Positions 31,615-40,151 of a DNA stretch of 64,000 bases are shown one piece after another; positions within the stretch are counted from its first letter, which is position 1; every line of letters begins with the position of its first letter. Under the pieces are notes generated by a model. That model worked only from the letters and a program-made list of their open reading frames with translations. It was not told the DNA's origin and searched no databases. Source of the stretch: JAKLIX01 sp964605655 (GTDB lineage: Bacteria; Bacteroidota; Bacteroidia; Bacteroidales; CAIXZF01); the NCBI GenBank assembly GCA_964605655.1, contig CAZSDK010000019.1, positions 15,197-79,196 on the forward strand, written 5' to 3'. The translations under genes were made by a program, and so were the position numbers.

Positions 31615-31681
31615 GCGTGGAGGAATTTGCTTTATTTTGCGTGAAGATAGAAAATGTAGCCGAAGTAACGGCACAGAGAAC

Positions 31682-32680
31682 ATGATGAAAATCGGCAAGA
31701 TTGTATTTGACTCCTGGCCTGTGGTGCTGGCCCCCATGGAAGATATCACTGACCAGACCTTCCGTTTTTTCTGCAAACAACAGGGCGCCGACCTGATGTT
31801 CACCGAGTTTGTCTCCTCAGAAGGACTCATCCGTAATGCAGGGAAAAGCAGGCTGAAGATGACCTTTTCACAGGAGGAACGTCCGATGGGCATCCAGGTG
31901 TTCGGACACAATGAGGACAGTATGGAAAGGGCTACCGCGATTGCTGCTTCTTTTGAACCTGACCTGATCGACATCAACTACGGCTGTCCGGTGAAAAAAG
32001 TGGTGAATCGCGGTGCGGGAGCCGCCATGCTGAAAGATGTTCCCGGGATGGTGTCCATGACACAGACCGTTGTAAAAGCCACGACACTGCCTGTGACCGT
32101 CAAGACCCGCCTGGGCTGGGACGGGCAGTCGAAGAACATAGTGGAGGTGACCGAGCGACTTCAGGACACCGGTATCCAGGCCCTGACCATCCATGCCCGT
32201 ACCCGTTCCCAGTTATATTCCGGGAAAGCCGACTGGACCCTGATCGGCGAGGTGAAAAACAACCCGAGGATGCATATCCCTATCATTGGAAATGGCGATA
32301 TCGACAGCCCGGTTAAAGCTAAAGAGATGATCGACAGGTACGGTGTCGATGGAATCATGGTCGGAAGGGCCTGCGTGGGAAATCCCTATCTTTTCAGGCA
32401 GATCAAGGAATACCTCCACTCGGGGACCCTGCTGCCCGACCTGGACCTGGAAGCCAGGATCACCCATTGCCTTTCACACCTTGAAAAAGCAGTCGAAGTG
32501 AAAGGAGAAAGGGTGGCCGTCATCGAGATGCGTAAGTTGTACCCGGGGTATTTCAGAGGATTAACAGGTTTTAAACCTTACAAGATGGCCCTGCTGCCCC
32601 TGACTACGTTGCAGGAGGTAAAGGACATGATGCGACATATTGCAGAACAATACGCAAAAAGAGAGTCCCCTGGTGAATAA
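31682..32680 (+). CDS. dusB: tRNA-dihydrouridine synthase
   Basis: 332 aa from ATG 31682 (a second ATG follows at 31685). The longer frame from 31499 would run through the divergent gene and is rejected. TIM-barrel Dus signature: VVLAPMEDITDQTFRFFC, INYGCPVKKVVNRGAGAAML with the catalytic Cys, PVTVKTRLGWDGQSKN, LTIHARTRSQLYSGKADW, IPIIGNGDIDS and GIMVGRACVGNPYLF for FMN. It reduces uridine to dihydrouridine in the tRNA D-loop. The subfamily is closest to DusB. It converges on the phosphate transporter gene with 11 nt between stops. Confidence 0.95.
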   Translation: MMKIGKIVFDSWPVVLAPMEDITDQTFRFFCKQQGADLMFTEFVSSEGLIRNAGKSRLKMTFSQEERPMGIQVFGHNEDSMERATAIAASFEPDLIDINYGCPVKKVVNRGAGAAMLKDVPGMVSMTQTVVKATTLPVTVKTRLGWDGQSKNIVEVTERLQDTGIQALTIHARTRSQLYSGKADWTLIGEVKNNPRMHIPIIGNGDIDSPVKAKEMIDRYGVDGIMVGRACVGNPYLFRQIKEYLHSGTLLPDLDLEARITHCLSHLEKAVEVKGERVAVIEMRKLYPGYFRGLTGFKPYKMALLPLTTLQEVKDMMRHIAEQYAKRESPGE

Positions 32681-32691
32681 TAACTCTTTGA

Positions 32692-33693
32692 TCAGAAAAT
32701 CCTTTCCATCAGCCAGAACATCCCTGCACCGATCAGTCCGGAGCAGGGAATGGTGAATACCCAGGCAATGACCATATTGCCGGCCACGCCCCAACGTACT
32801 GCATTAAGCCTTTTGGACGATCCGACCCCGAGGATGGAAGTGGAGATGACCTGGGTGGTGCTGATGGGTGCCCCGATGGAAGAAGCAATAGAGATCACCA
32901 GCGATGCGGAACTCTGGGCTGCGAAGCCGTGTACCGGCTCCATCTTGAATATTTTGTTGCCCATGGTTTTGATGATCTTCCAGCCCCCGTTCATGGTGCC
33001 GGTCATCATGGCAAGCGCACAGGTGATCTTTACCCAGGCAGGAACATCAATGGAAGGGATCATGTGAAACAGAAACAAGGCTAAGGTGATGATGCCCATG
33101 GTTTTCTGTGCGTCGTTACTGCCATGGCTCAGGGCCATCAAACCTCCGGTGATGGCTGTAAGCCTGCGGAACATCGTGTTCATGATCTTGGGTTTTAACC
33201 TGTAGGTGATCCAGGCGATTAAAAGCATGATCATATAGCCACCGATAAAGCCAAAAACCGGTGACAGGAAAAGAGGTAATATCACCTTGTGAAGGATGGA
33301 AGCGTAATGGAGCGTACTCCATCCTTTATAGGCTATTGCCGCACCCATCAGACCACCGATAAGGGCATGAGAGGAGGAAGAAGGCAGCCCCAGGTACCAG
33401 GTAAACAGGTTCCAGACAATGGCGGCAAGCAGGGCAGCCAGGATCAGGGTCTGGCAGCCGGCAATCATTTCGGTGTTCACAATGCCTTTCCCGATGGTGG
33501 CAGCCACATGGGTCCCGATAAATGCCCCGACAAGGTTGAGGATAGCAGCCATGATGACTGCCTGGGCAGGCGTCATCACCTTGGTGGAGACCACCGTGGC
33601 AATGGCATTGGCACTGTCGTGAACCCCGTTGGTGAAATCAAAGACCAGGGCAATGATGATGATGATAATGAGAAGAATAGGTATGTTAGGCAT
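32692..33693 (-). CDS. pit: PiT family inorganic phosphate transporter
   Basis: 333 aa with about nine hydrophobic segments. The two PiT repeats are clear: FDFTNGVHDSANAIATVVSTKVM near the N-terminus and MALSHGSNDAQKTMGIITLALF in the second half, each with the GxxD/N signature, plus GLPSSSSHALIGGLMGAAI and SIGAPISTTQVISTSILGVG. It is a low-affinity, proton- or sodium-coupled phosphate (or metal-phosphate) importer. Its start overlaps the stop of the DUF47 gene by 8 nt, the usual accessory arrangement. The length is shorter than that of E. coli PitA. Confidence 0.94.
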   Translation of the reverse strand: MPNIPILLIIIIIIALVFDFTNGVHDSANAIATVVSTKVMTPAQAVIMAAILNLVGAFIGTHVAATIGKGIVNTEMIAGCQTLILAALLAAIVWNLFTWYLGLPSSSSHALIGGLMGAAIAYKGWSTLHYASILHKVILPLFLSPVFGFIGGYMIMLLIAWITYRLKPKIMNTMFRRLTAITGGLMALSHGSNDAQKTMGIITLALFLFHMIPSIDVPAWVKITCALAMMTGTMNGGWKIIKTMGNKIFKMEPVHGFAAQSSASLVISIASSIGAPISTTQVISTSILGVGSSKRLNAVRWGVAGNMVIAWVFTIPCSGLIGAGMFWLMERIF

Positions 33694-34315
33694 TTTTCAG
33701 AGAGATTCCTTCAAGAGTGTTAGCAAGTATTTCTGTATTGGCGAGAGCTTCCTCGATCTTATCATAGACCTGCGACCATTTGAGCAACTCCATCAGATCC
33801 TGGCCGGGGTGATGACCATCCTCAAAGATCTCTCCCATACACACTAAAAGAAGGATATCCGCTTCCCTCTTCGTTTCAAGGATGGTTTGTATTTGATTCT
33901 GCACATCACGTCGTGAATGAAGTTTCTCAATGATGGCAGGGGTCTCGGCTATCATCAGCTTTAGTTTGTGGATGAGCTCCCGGGCTCCCGGTTTGATTTG
34001 GGTGAAACGGTATAAGCCGACCCTGGTGGAAATATAGCGAAGGGCATTCAGCACATTTTCCTGGGCGAAGTTGATGCCGTGGATGTCCTCCCGGTCGATG
34101 GGTGTGATAAAGGTGATGGAAAGCTGGCGCGTGATTTCCCGGGCGATCTCATTGCCTGCCAGTTCATCCTTTACGATGATATTGCCTTTTTCCCCAATAT
34201 CATTATAATCGAGAAAGATCTGGTCTAGTTTCTCAGAGCTGTTGACCAACAAGGCATTCTGTCTTTTGAATAATTCAAAAAACTTGGCTGCTTTGGGGAA
34301 GAAGCTGAGAGACAT
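33686..34315 (-). CDS. DUF47 (PhoU-like) Pit accessory protein
   Basis: 209 aa, helical and soluble. Segments such as FFPKAAKFFELFKRQNALLVNSSEKL, KGNIIVKDELAGNEIAREI, FITPIDREDIHGIN and ADILLLVCMGEIFEDGHHPGQDLMELLKWSQVYDKIEEALANTEILAN are typical for the DUF47/YkaA family, which is structurally related to PhoU. These proteins are encoded next to Pit transporters and are believed to restrain or tune phosphate flux. The gene is first in a two-gene operon with pit. A TTG-N18-TACCTTTG promoter lies directly upstream. Confidence 0.93.
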   Translation of the reverse strand: MSLSFFPKAAKFFELFKRQNALLVNSSEKLDQIFLDYNDIGEKGNIIVKDELAGNEIAREITRQLSITFITPIDREDIHGINFAQENVLNALRYISTRVGLYRFTQIKPGARELIHKLKLMIAETPAIIEKLHSRRDVQNQIQTILETKREADILLLVCMGEIFEDGHHPGQDLMELLKWSQVYDKIEEALANTEILANTLEGISLKNA

Positions 34316-34331
34316 GGAGGCAGATTTTCCT

Positions 34332-34360
34332 CAAAGGTAACATTTATGGGAAAGGGCCAA
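34332..34360 (-). promoter_or_regulatory. Promoter of the DUF47-pit operon
   Basis: On the minus strand TTG (34360-34358), 18 nt, TACCTTTG (34339-34332). The -7 box ends 17 nt before ATG 34315. Confidence 0.55.
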
Positions 34361-34414
34361 GCGGAAAGGGAAAAATGAGCAGTTTAAGACGGGATGGCGG
34401 GATGCGGGATGATT

Positions 34415-34470
34415 GCACATGAGTACGTTTGCACGTGAGTATATTGGCACGTTAATGTGCACATGTGCAC
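34415..34470. repeat. 16-bp imperfect minisatellite ending in a palindrome
   Basis: GCAC recurs at 34415, 34431 and 34447, exactly 16 nt apart, within related units (GCACATGAGTACGTTT; GCACGTGAGTATATTG; GCACGTTAATGTGCAC). The last unit runs into a perfect 14-bp palindrome GTGCACATGTGCAC at 34457-34470. Confidence 0.7.
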
Positions 34471-34472
34471 CT

Positions 34473-34500
34473 GTTCAAACGTTCAAACATTCAAACGTTT
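34473..34500. repeat. 8-bp tandem repeat (three copies)
   Basis: GTTCAAAC, GTTCAAAC, ATTCAAAC followed by GTTT, immediately after the 16-bp minisatellite and before tRNA-Arg. Confidence 0.75.
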
Positions 34501-34509
34501 TCTGGTTCG

Positions 34510-34581
34510 TAGCTCCACCAAGAATCGAACTTGGATTTGATGTTTAGGAAACATCTGTTCTATCCATTGAACTATGGAGCC
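34510..34581 (-). tRNA. tRNA-Arg (anticodon CCT)
   Basis: On the minus strand: acceptor GGCTCCA pairs with TGGAGCT (one G-T), discriminator A, anticodon stem-loop GATGT TTCCTAA ACATC giving CCT, and T arm CCAAG TTCGATT CTTGG. No CCA is encoded. A -7 box TACCTTTG lies 45 nt upstream (34633-34626). Confidence 0.95.
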
Positions 34582-34625
34582 GAATTGGTGTGAGTCTGAG
34601 TATCGTGCAAGGAGAATGAGGGGTG

Positions 34626-34633
34626 CAAAGGTA
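34626..34633 (-). promoter_or_regulatory. -7 box TACCTTTG for tRNA-Arg
   Basis: On the minus strand 34633 to 34626 is an exact TAnnTTTG match, 45 nt before the tRNA 5' end. Confidence 0.5.
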
Positions 34634-34683
34634 ATAAAACTGGATCATTCTCCCGCATTCATTTGCTTCAAGAGTGTTTTTTT

Positions 34684-35268
34684 TCATGACTTTCCCCGGG
34701 ACTGCTGACTGATTGCCCACAACAGCTTGTTCTGGATAATTTTAAAGAAATCGATGTTCCTTTCATCTTTAGGGTTGTAATCAATACTTGTCGTATAAAT
34801 ATCCTTAACCTTCTGATAGAAGAATCTCTCGGATAACCTGATTTCACGTATCCTGTCAAGCAGTTCATCAAAGTACTTCATGGAACTGCCACTCTTTAAA
34901 CGGTCGTCGTTCAGGCTAAACCCCTTTACAATGTGTTCTTTCAGGCGTTGAGTTGCCCAAATGCGAAATTGAGTTCCTTGCATCGATTTTACCCGGTAAC
35001 CAACGGATATTATTACATCCAGGTTGTAAAATTTAACGGGCCGGTCTACGCCACTTATGTGCAAAATTTGCACATTGCTTTTCTCATCTAATTCCCCCTC
35101 TTCAAAAACATTCTTTATATGTTTAGTGATGACGCTTCTTTCTTTTTGAAACAAGTCGCTGATTTGGGATTGTGAAAGCCAGACAGTTTCATCTTTAACG
35201 CGAACATCAATTTTGATGCTACCTTCCTTGTTCTGGTAAATAATTATTTCATTATCAGGCTCTTCCAT
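34684..35268 (-). pseudogene. RhuM family protein, C-terminally truncated
   Basis: 194 aa. The N-terminal half is a good match to the RhuM virulence/DNA-binding family: VWLSQSQISDLFQKERSVITKHIKNVFEEGELDEKS and YNLDVIISVGYRVKSMQGTQFRIWATQRLKEHIVKGF. The family normally runs to about 330 aa, with a conserved C-terminal part after NKLLWAI. Here the frame ends a few residues after KLLWAIS with unrelated QQSRGKS. So the gene appears cut. The break lies about 100 nt from tRNA-Arg, a common edge for integrated elements. RhuM genes are often carried on mobile or defence islands. Activity of the remaining part cannot be judged. Confidence 0.8.
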
Positions 35269-35436
35269 CAGTTCTTCTCCTCCCGGTTAAATGGCACTTC
35301 AATCCCCAGTTCGTTACAAAGATCTGCAAAAATCCTCTGTAAGTCTATCCTTACACAGCAATTTTAAAATCTCTATTCGTTTCTCAGACACCTGATGGAA
35401 TAGCCATGGCGGTACCATTTTTGTACGTACTTTCAT
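35268..35436 (-). pseudogene. Small frameshifted ORF coupled to rhuM
   Basis: From ATG 35436 on the minus strand a frame encodes MKVRTKMVPPWLFHQVSEKR... and ends after about 40 codons. From about position 35365 a second frame continues as QRIFADLCNELGIEVPFNRE and stops at 35270-35268, overlapping the rhuM ATG as TGATG. The 169-nt span is one base more than a whole number of codons, so a single indel would restore a 56-aa protein. No family recognised. The tight overlap suggests that it once was translated together with rhuM. Confidence 0.4.
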
Positions 35437-35453
35437 AAAACAGAACGACGATA

Positions 35454-35966
35454 ATGAAACTTAGGCCCAATAAAAAGAATATCAGCACTTTAATCTATTT
35501 GCTGGTGTTTATGGCCCAGATATTCCTCACTCACACGGCCTTCTCCCAGGTTAAGGTCTACAAAGGCACTTCCTCCTATTCTTCGGATGTCATCTGCACG
35601 GTGAGGGATTCAAAGGTCTATGACAAGAATTCGAGCTATTCCTCCGATGTCATCTGTCATGTGGATGGAAATGCGGTGTACAAGAGGACCTCTTCTTACC
35701 GCTCTGACATCCTGTTTACCGTCATCGACGGGAAGGTGTATAAAGGCAGCTCGACCTATCGGTCGGATATCGTCTGGACCATCCGCGACGGGAAGATCTA
35801 TGAAGGGACCTCTTCCTACCGTTCGGATGTGGTGGCCACCATCAGCGACCAGGAGGTGTATTCCGGCAACTCAGGCTATCGCTCCGATATTGAGTTCAGT
35901 TTTGACGGGTTTCTCACCCTGCCCGAGTTCGTGGCGGTGTGGTATGCGGTGAAGTACGATTATTAG
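35454..35966 (+). CDS. Secreted protein built of six exact 20-residue repeats
   Basis: 170 aa. Signal peptide in residues 1-32 (LIYLLVFMAQIFLTHTAFSQ). Residues 34-153 are six consecutive repeats of exactly 20 residues, consensus KVYKGTSSYRSDVVxTIxDG, with no insertion between them. The invariant core is VY/IY, S-x-Y-x-SD and a hydrophobic-polar strand, suggesting one beta-hairpin per unit, as in a beta-propeller, beta-solenoid or the four-fold beta-flower-like proteins. A non-repeat tail of 17 residues (LTLPEFVAVWYAVKYDY) closes the protein. At DNA level the units are 60 bp (35553-35912) and diverged, so they are old. Function unknown; an exported ligand-binding or structural role is plausible. 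Confidence 0.85.
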   Translation: MKLRPNKKNISTLIYLLVFMAQIFLTHTAFSQVKVYKGTSSYSSDVICTVRDSKVYDKNSSYSSDVICHVDGNAVYKRTSSYRSDILFTVIDGKVYKGSSTYRSDIVWTIRDGKIYEGTSSYRSDVVATISDQEVYSGNSGYRSDIEFSFDGFLTLPEFVAVWYAVKYDY

Positions 35967-36004
35967 TGGGCAGTGAAGCAGTGGGCAGTAGACAGTAGGC
36001 AGTC
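35967..36004. repeat. Short GGCAGT-rich repeat tract
   Basis: GGGCAGTGAAGCAGTGGGCAGT followed by AGACAGTAGGCAGT: five imperfect copies of (G)GCAGTxx directly after the repeat-protein stop. The remainder of the 36005-36204 interval shows only an inverted repeat, no gene. Confidence 0.55.
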
Positions 36005-36136
36005 TTTTAGTTTACCTGGTCGCTGCCATTAAATAAATGATTCTGGCTAGAATTTGGTCTTAGCCGCCTTTTCAAGTAAATGTTTTATTATTTTTATCTG
36101 ATGTTACAGGCAGAAGGAGAAAGGGAATCATTAATA

Positions 36137-36151
36137 GTTTGATATTCAAAC
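36137..36151. promoter_or_regulatory. Inverted repeat upstream of a lipoprotein gene
   Basis: GTTTGA-TAT-TCAAAC, perfect 6-bp arms, 54 nt before ATG 36205. It could be an operator; no -7 box with an exact match is seen next to it. Confidence 0.35.
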
Positions 36152-36204
36152 AATAAAAGAAGGTTTCAAGATCGTTGCCCTTATTCATTAATCCATTACC
36201 TCTC

Positions 36205-36765
36205 ATGAAAAAGCACTTCATTTGGTATTTCGTTATGGGTTTGATCTTATGTTGGGGTTGCACCGGCCCAAGGTATGTGACTGAAAAATACATTAAGACC
36301 AGGGTCGAACCGCATATCACAAATGCGTACAGCTCGGTAAAGCTTCTTCACCTGTACACAGGGAAGTGCATTGGTACTGAATCTTATCTTGAGCTCACGG
36401 GATATAAAAAGGACTCCACCAAGTACCTGATTGTTGCGGCAGACCGCTATTTTATGGCCAGGAAGAAGATTAAAAGTTCTCCCGTGGGAGTGGGAGAAGT
36501 GACTTTCATACAGCTCACCCCGGCTCAATGTCAGGCCTTTATTGACAACTACCAGGTGTTGCAGGTGCAGATCAAACCCGACAAGCCAGGGAACAAAGAG
36601 ACCTATTACCGGGATTTTACCATTTCCGATGATCTGTTTATCAGCCTCAGAAAAGGTTATGGAGGTGAACCTGAGAGTCAGGTGGATTTATGGATCAAAG
36701 GAGAACGATATACTACCGATGCCCGGACCCTGCTCAGGAACATTCAGAAATTTCTAACTTATTAG
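36205..36765 (+). CDS. Putative lipoprotein of unknown function
   Basis: 186 aa from ATG 36205; an upstream non-ATG extension is rejected because the signal peptide begins MKKHFIWYFVMGLILCWGC. The Cys at about position 19 is a lipobox candidate, although LCWGC is not ideal. The mature part contains EKYIKTRVEPHITNAYSSVK, VTFIQLTPAQCQAFIDNYQVL and RDFTISDDLFISLRKGYGG, a mixed alpha/beta pattern that I cannot assign to a family. It stands alone between two surface-protein genes on the same strand. Confidence 0.7.
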   Translation: MKKHFIWYFVMGLILCWGCTGPRYVTEKYIKTRVEPHITNAYSSVKLLHLYTGKCIGTESYLELTGYKKDSTKYLIVAADRYFMARKKIKSSPVGVGEVTFIQLTPAQCQAFIDNYQVLQVQIKPDKPGNKETYYRDFTISDDLFISLRKGYGGEPESQVDLWIKGERYTTDARTLLRNIQKFLTY

Positions 36766-36802
36766 TGCTGAAAATCTTTATTATCAATATTTTAATTTGA
36801 TC

Positions 36803-36822
36803 AGGCAACGAAGGGGGTGCCT
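36803..36822 (+). terminator. Weak terminator candidate after the lipoprotein gene
   Basis: AGGCA and TGCCT form a 5-bp stem around a 10-nt G-rich loop, followed by CTTTGTCTTT. The stem is short. Confidence 0.3.
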
Positions 36823-36871
36823 CTTTGTCTTTACCTCGATTTTGCAGTTACCAATTCTCAGTTCTGTTTTT

Positions 36872-39800
36872 ATGCCTGATTATTTTGTTGACCGGAACAT
36901 CAAACTGGGATTCACCATCCTGTTGTTCTTGGCATTATTCACAGTGGGGAAGGCACAGCCTCCCTGTGCCACCAATCCCATTGCCGACGATTTCTGTGCT
37001 TCGGCCACTCCTATATGCAACCTGAACGGATATTGCGGGAACACCAGTGCTTTTTACACCAACACGGTGAGCCCGACGAACAGCAGTAATGAGACCTACA
37101 CCCCTTTGGGTGCCGTTTTCTGTGCTACCATCCAGAACAATTCCTGGCTGAAGTTCATCGCCGACTCTACTATAGCCATCTTCGATGTATGGTGCAGCAA
37201 CTGCCTTCACAATCACGGCATACAGATGCAGATATACGCTACCACCAACTGTTACAATTTTACTTCAGTCTCCAACTGCTGGAATCCACAGCATCCCACC
37301 AACGGGCAGATTGTTGCCACTGGGCTCACCGTTGGCAACACCTATTATTTTATGATTGATGGTACACAGGGTGATGTCTGCGATTATGTAATAGCCTGTA
37401 GCGTCGGTGTCAGCATTGCCCCTGTGATCTCTCTCGACCAGACCATCTGTGCGGGCCAGTCAGCCACCGTTTCCTCAACGGGAGGTGTCACCTACCAATG
37501 GTCATCCTTTCCTCCTGACCCATCGCTGGCAGGTCAACAGACCAATCCCATATTGAATGTTTCTCCTTCGGTAACCACTACTTATACGGTTACGGTCAGC
37601 AATACCGGCTACAATACCTTCTGTACCACCGATACGACAATTCTCAGCACGGTGATCACCGTGAACAATGTCGCCGCTCAGGTTACCTCTGTCACCTCTG
37701 CTACCTGTGGTCAGAATAACGGTGCCATTACCGTGACCGGTACCGGTGGGATCAGCACCAGTTACTCATACTTGTGGAATACGACCCCGGCCCAGTCGAC
37801 CCCGGCTATCAGCAACCTGGCAGGGGGTACCTATACGGTCACGGTCACCAATGCCGGTTGCTCGGTGACCCTTTCGCAGCAGGTACCACTAATACCGCCG
37901 CCTGTGGCCTCTATCAGTAATTTCACCAACGCCTATTGTAACCTGCCCAATGGTCTCGCCGTGGCTCAGGTCGCCGCTGGGACCCCTACCTTCAGCTATG
38001 TCTGGAATTCTACCCCTCCGCAGTATACCAATGTATTACAGAATGTCTATGGAGGCGTGTACACGGTTTCCGTGACTGACCAGAACAGCTGTGTGACGAC
38101 GGCTACCGTGACCATTACCGATGTGCCTGTGCAGCCGGTCACCCTGGCTCCCCTTACCAATATCTGTGAGAATGCGAGCCCTTTTACCCTCTCAGGGAAC
38201 AGTCCGGCCGGTGGTTGGTTCACCGGTACGGGTGTTGTGGGCAATACCTTTGATCCGGCTCTTGCCGGTGCAGGCACCTATACGATCACCTATCATTACA
38301 CTGACCAGAACAGTTGTACGGATTCTGCATCCAAGCAGATCATCGTTTATCCTGCACCTGTTGTGGTTTTTCCGCCCTATACAGGTTTATGCCTGGATGC
38401 TCAGCCCCTGGCACTAAATACGGCCACTCCTGCCGGGGGAACATACAGCGGTCCTGGTATTGCCGGAAATGTTTTCGACCCGGCTTCCATAGGTGTGGGC
38501 ACCTATACGATCACCTACACTATGATCAACTCTTATGGATGCACGGATACGGAAACACAATCCATGCAGGTCTTTGCCGTACCGGTGGTTACCCTGGCCC
38601 CTTTGAACTCCGTTTGTGTCAACGCTGGCTATGTCCCTTTGACAGGAGGCAGCCCGGGAGGAGGGACTTACACTGGTCCGGGCCTGATAGGGACCATTTT
38701 TGTGCCGGCACAGACCGGTGTGGGTACTTTCACACTTACCTATACCTATCATGACAGTCATGGATGCGGAGGATCCCAATCACAGACCATCACCGTCGTG
38801 CCTGTCCCGGTGGCCACTCTGGCTCCATTCACCGATGTTTGTGAAGGAAGTGCGGCTTTTACACTCACCGGCGGCACCCCTCAGGGAGGTGTTTTCCTGG
38901 GCACGGCAGTGTCGAACGGGATGTTCGATCCGGTCATTAGTGGCACCGGGACCTTCAACATCGGATATTCATTCTACGATTCCGTGGGCGGATGCGGAGA
39001 TACGGCCTGGCAGACACTTACGGTAAGGACCCCTCCCACCATCAGCTTTCCTGAATTACCCAAATTATGTGAGGGGGATGATACCTTGATGCTCAACACA
39101 GGAATGCCCACAGGAGGGACCTATTCCGGATCAGGAGTCGCCGGAAGTATATTTAATCCTGCCGTGACAGGTCTCGGGGTTTTTCCCATCACCTATACCA
39201 TCCAGGATCAGTACAACTGTCAGAATGATTCCACACAAAACCTCACGGTGTATCCCTTACCGGAGATTTTCGATGTCGGCGGGGGAGGGTTGACCTGCGT
39301 GGGGTTTGAAGGTGTGCCGGTGGATCTGGACAGCTCCGAGGTGGACATTCAGTACCAGTTGTTACTGAGCGGAAACCCGGTTGGTATCCCGGTTACAGGA
39401 ACCGGCTCACCGATAACTTTTGGCAGCCAGGCGGTCCAGGGATACTATTCAGCGGTCGCGACCGGTACCATTTCCGGTTGTACTTCCTTCATGTCAGATT
39501 CCGTGTTTATCGGGATGCTCCCCACCCCGCAAATCAACATGCCCGCTGAGGTATTTCTGTGTGATCTGCCCGAATTACAGCTCGATGCAGGGTATTTCCA
39601 GGATACGGTGAGCTATGAATGGGAGAATGGAACTGAGTCGCGGTACTTTACCGTCAACGAACCCGGGACCTACACAGTCAAGGTCAGCCTGGGGTTCTGC
39701 TATGACACCGCCTCTACAGAGGTGAAAGACTGCAGCGACCTGTGGGTCCCCAATGTGTTTACGCCCAACGGATCGGGAGGGAATGAGACCTTCCATGCCA

Positions 39801-40030
39801 AGGTGACAGAGGGGAATATCCTGGAGTATCACCTCAGGGTCTTTGATCGTTGGGGCAAGCAGATGTATGCATCCGATAATATCGATGAAGGATGGGACGG
39901 AAAGAACACAGCCAGCGGGGTGGCATGTTCTGAAGGCACCTACTTTTTCTTGATCCGTTATAAAGCCGATGCTTTTCCTCAAGATCCCAAAGACAGGCAG
40001 GTCGCGGGTTCTGTTACCCTTCTGAGATAG
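36872..40030 (+). CDS. Large adhesin-like surface protein with type IX (gliding-motility) sorting domain
   Basis: 1052 aa from ATG 36872; the signal peptide (KLGFTILLFLALFTVGKAQ) fits this start. Residues ~30-190 form a Cys-rich N-terminal domain (NPIADDFCASATPICNLNGYCG, WLKFIADSTIAIFDVWC) of the kind found in gliding-associated adhesins. Then come PKD/SprB-like beta modules and at least five Ig-like repeats of ~80 aa, each around CVNAGYVPLTGGSPGGGTYTG-type segments and FxPxxxGxGTxxITYTxxDxxGC. The C-terminal ~95 residues (LWVPNVFTPNGSGGNETFH, YHLRVFDRWGKQMYAS, WDGKNTASG) are the CHU_C/gliding-motility C-terminal domain used for type IX export and surface attachment. Likely a surface adhesin. 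Confidence 0.93.
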   Translation: MPDYFVDRNIKLGFTILLFLALFTVGKAQPPCATNPIADDFCASATPICNLNGYCGNTSAFYTNTVSPTNSSNETYTPLGAVFCATIQNNSWLKFIADSTIAIFDVWCSNCLHNHGIQMQIYATTNCYNFTSVSNCWNPQHPTNGQIVATGLTVGNTYYFMIDGTQGDVCDYVIACSVGVSIAPVISLDQTICAGQSATVSSTGGVTYQWSSFPPDPSLAGQQTNPILNVSPSVTTTYTVTVSNTGYNTFCTTDTTILSTVITVNNVAAQVTSVTSATCGQNNGAITVTGTGGISTSYSYLWNTTPAQSTPAISNLAGGTYTVTVTNAGCSVTLSQQVPLIPPPVASISNFTNAYCNLPNGLAVAQVAAGTPTFSYVWNSTPPQYTNVLQNVYGGVYTVSVTDQNSCVTTATVTITDVPVQPVTLAPLTNICENASPFTLSGNSPAGGWFTGTGVVGNTFDPALAGAGTYTITYHYTDQNSCTDSASKQIIVYPAPVVVFPPYTGLCLDAQPLALNTATPAGGTYSGPGIAGNVFDPASIGVGTYTITYTMINSYGCTDTETQSMQVFAVPVVTLAPLNSVCVNAGYVPLTGGSPGGGTYTGPGLIGTIFVPAQTGVGTFTLTYTYHDSHGCGGSQSQTITVVPVPVATLAPFTDVCEGSAAFTLTGGTPQGGVFLGTAVSNGMFDPVISGTGTFNIGYSFYDSVGGCGDTAWQTLTVRTPPTISFPELPKLCEGDDTLMLNTGMPTGGTYSGSGVAGSIFNPAVTGLGVFPITYTIQDQYNCQNDSTQNLTVYPLPEIFDVGGGGLTCVGFEGVPVDLDSSEVDIQYQLLLSGNPVGIPVTGTGSPITFGSQAVQGYYSAVATGTISGCTSFMSDSVFIGMLPTPQINMPAEVFLCDLPELQLDAGYFQDTVSYEWENGTESRYFTVNEPGTYTVKVSLGFCYDTASTEVKDCSDLWVPNVFTPNGSGGNETFHAKVTEGNILEYHLRVFDRWGKQMYASDNIDEGWDGKNTASGVACSEGTYFFLIRYKADAFPQDPKDRQVAGSVTLLR

Positions 40031-40091
40031 TTCATCCCGAGTTTTTTTAATCCAGACCAATTGATCGTGTTATCATGACGAAAAATTATTG

Positions 40092-40112
40092 TAATTTTGG
40101 TAATCAATTACC
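40092..40112 (+). promoter_or_regulatory. -7 box TAATTTTG overlapping an inverted repeat upstream of the PepSY gene
   Basis: TAATTTTG at 40092-40099 is an exact -7 match. GGTAAT-CA-ATTACC at 40099-40112 covers the expected start of transcription, an ideal place for a repressor. The ATG is at 40152. Confidence 0.5.
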
Positions 40113-40151
40113 GAATTGCGATAATTATTTAAGTTATTGATAATAAGTCAC

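Noticed and set aside
31615..31977. Long N-terminal extension of the CPBP protease
   Set aside because: It is antisense to the conserved N-terminus of dusB; the protein has a good membrane-protein start at 31614.
36872..40030. DNA-level tandem repeat expansion in the adhesin gene
   Set aside because: The ~80-residue modules are diverged in sequence with no near-identical units; this is ordinary domain repetition in a surface protein.
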